From: Eutreptiella sp. 'Long Island Sound 2002'
Taxonomy: Eukaryota > Euglenozoa > Euglenophyceae > Eutreptiales > Eutreptiaceae
DNA length: 64,000 bases
NCBI GenBank assembly: GCA_964036045.1
Contig: OZ038382.1
Coordinates: forward strand, 78,901,918-78,965,917
Reading direction: 5' to 3'
Position 1 is the first letter of the stretch. Each line of letters starts with the position of its first letter. The notes below the pieces were generated by a model. The model searched no databases and was not told the DNA's origin. It saw only the letters and a list, made by a program, of their open reading frames with translations. A program made the position numbers and the translations under genes. This document shows, piece after piece, positions 63,446 through 64,000 of the stretch.

Positions 63446-64000
63446 CTATACATCGCCCGATGATGGCTGTTCCAATGGGGACATCGGTGATTGAATTTGT
63501 TGGTTCTGCGGTCCAGGTGATCCATTTTGTGTCTCTGCAATTTGGCCCGCATGCGCACCTGCTGCCAGTTGATCGGCCATGGCCAGTCTTTTATCAATCT
63601 CCTCCTGGTCGAAACCACCTTGCTTCAAAAACATGGACAACATTGCCTCTCCACGAAATCTCCCAACTTTCAGATCACCAACATCTTTCTGCACCTGGAA
63701 TAAGCTGTTTTCAACCGCCTTGACTCTCGAGTCCATGTGTTGGAGATTCACGGGTGCGAGCTCTGGCTGGCTGGTGCTCCCAGGTCCCATTGGTACGCCT
63801 GTCGGTGGCTGCCATTGTGCCACTGCCCCTTGGGAATTTTTTGCGTGCTGAGCCAACATACCAAAAGTCACTGGGCTCGATTCTGCAGCGTCGTTTCCCG
63901 TCGATCGATCATGCGGTGTCGTCTCGACTCTCTCTACTTGGTCCTTCTTCGTCGGATCGCGGAGCCTCTTCTTTCTCTTCTTGAGTGATTTGCCGTCTTC
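63446..64000 (-). CDS. ORF1a of the retroelement: basic, coiled-coil gag-like protein, partial
   Basis: The frame is open from the right edge of the window, so the true start is missing. It begins EDGKSLKKRKKRLRDPTKKD, a strongly basic segment that could bind nucleic acid or act as a nuclear signal. It then has VKAVENSLFQVQKDVGDLK (coiled coil) and a Gln/Pro-rich end. It stops at TAG (63446) but the same frame runs on with MQGALQGVQLAQNPAGQP for about 40 codons to a TGA, then into ORF1b. A basic, coiled-coil first ORF before nuclease and RT fits a gag-like role. Confidence 0.45.
   Translation of the reverse strand, partial: EDGKSLKKRKKRLRDPTKKDQVERVETTPHDRSTGNDAAESSPVTFGMLAQHAKNSQGAVAQWQPPTGVPMGPGSTSQPELAPVNLQHMDSRVKAVENSLFQVQKDVGDLKVGRFRGEAMLSMFLKQGGFDQEEIDKRLAMADQLAAGAHAGQIAETQNGSPGPQNQQIQSPMSPLEQPSSGDV

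Larger units (their letters stand above)
56207..64000 (-). mobile_element. Multi-ORF Penelope-like retroelement, 5' end beyond the window
   Basis: Six minus-strand frames are tightly packed: gag-like coiled coil (64000-63446), 160-codon ORF (63289-62807), 184-codon ORF (62799-62245), GIY-YIG endonuclease-like ORF (62287-59888), reverse transcriptase (59836-57233), and a 283-codon ORF. Gaps are 7 to 175 bp and one pair overlaps by 43 bp. Penelope-like elements pair an RT of this kind with a GIY-YIG nuclease; Naiad and Chlamys types have the nuclease N-terminal, as the gene order here does, but as one protein. No target duplication, LTR or poly-A end could be identified. The assignment rests on motifs I can see in two ORFs. 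Confidence 0.5.

Noticed and set aside
56207-64000. Bacterial or phage operon
   Set aside because: Tight ORF packing suggested it, but there are no ribosome-binding sites, the surrounding DNA has spliceosomal introns and large satellites, and the RT and nuclease motifs fit eukaryotic Penelope-like elements.
1-64000. tRNA or rRNA genes
   Set aside because: No segment with the conserved A-box/B-box words and cloverleaf, or rRNA core words, was noticed by eye; weak tRNA matches cannot be excluded without a covariance search.

Overview
This window is eukaryotic nuclear DNA, most likely from a microalga or other protist. The evidence is GT-AG introns of about 145-160 bp, no bacterial ribosome-binding sites, tens of kilobases of satellite DNA, and genes that are mostly mobile-element genes. 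The lineage cannot be fixed from sequence alone; a green alga, haptophyte or dinoflagellate would all fit. Many reading frames break at long G or C runs, so some apparent frameshifts may be long-read homopolymer errors rather than real decay.

Layout. (1) 0.7-8.9 kb: a minus-strand, multi-exon gene of unknown function (cysteine-rich zinc-type motif, then a coiled coil). It is interrupted by a 4.75-kb element (1021-5773) with about 45-bp terminal inverted repeats (TIRs) and a 2-bp CA duplication. That element carries an RNase H-type transposase (D1 and D2 exons) and a second gene whose two introns are related copies of one palindromic repeat. (2) 8.8-30.4 kb: a satellite block. It holds 12.2 kb of a 10-bp C-rich repeat, 7.2 kb of a 52-bp palindromic repeat, 0.9 kb of a G-tract/CTATGAAATTGAT repeat, then GGGA, TGTGC and GGGGT microsatellites. 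The same 22-bp sequence is found on both sides of the block. (3) 30.5-36.7 kb: relics of mobile-element genes, a second 52-bp tandem repeat, and a decayed copy of the same transposase as in (1). (4) 36.7-43.5 kb: a second, larger element with a 2-oxoglutarate/Fe(II) oxygenase-like gene, an AT-hook protein, a transposase-like gene and a convergent unknown gene. Its intron and flanks carry a TTCGCGCGAA palindrome family. (5) 43.5-56 kb: poorly resolved, with a 985-bp inverted-repeat element and scattered minus-strand exons including two NHL beta-propeller repeats. (6) 56.2-64 kb: a compact minus-strand array of tightly packed or overlapping ORFs. It reads coiled-coil gag-like ORFs, then a GIY-YIG endonuclease-like ORF, then a reverse transcriptase (RT) with Penelope-like motif A and an unusual YRDN motif C, then a 283-codon ORF. 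It runs off the right edge.

The strongest candidates for something undescribed are the multi-ORF retroelement with endonuclease and RT on separate ORFs, and the transposons whose introns are short palindromic repeats peculiar to each element. The covarying hairpins of the 52-bp satellite are the third.
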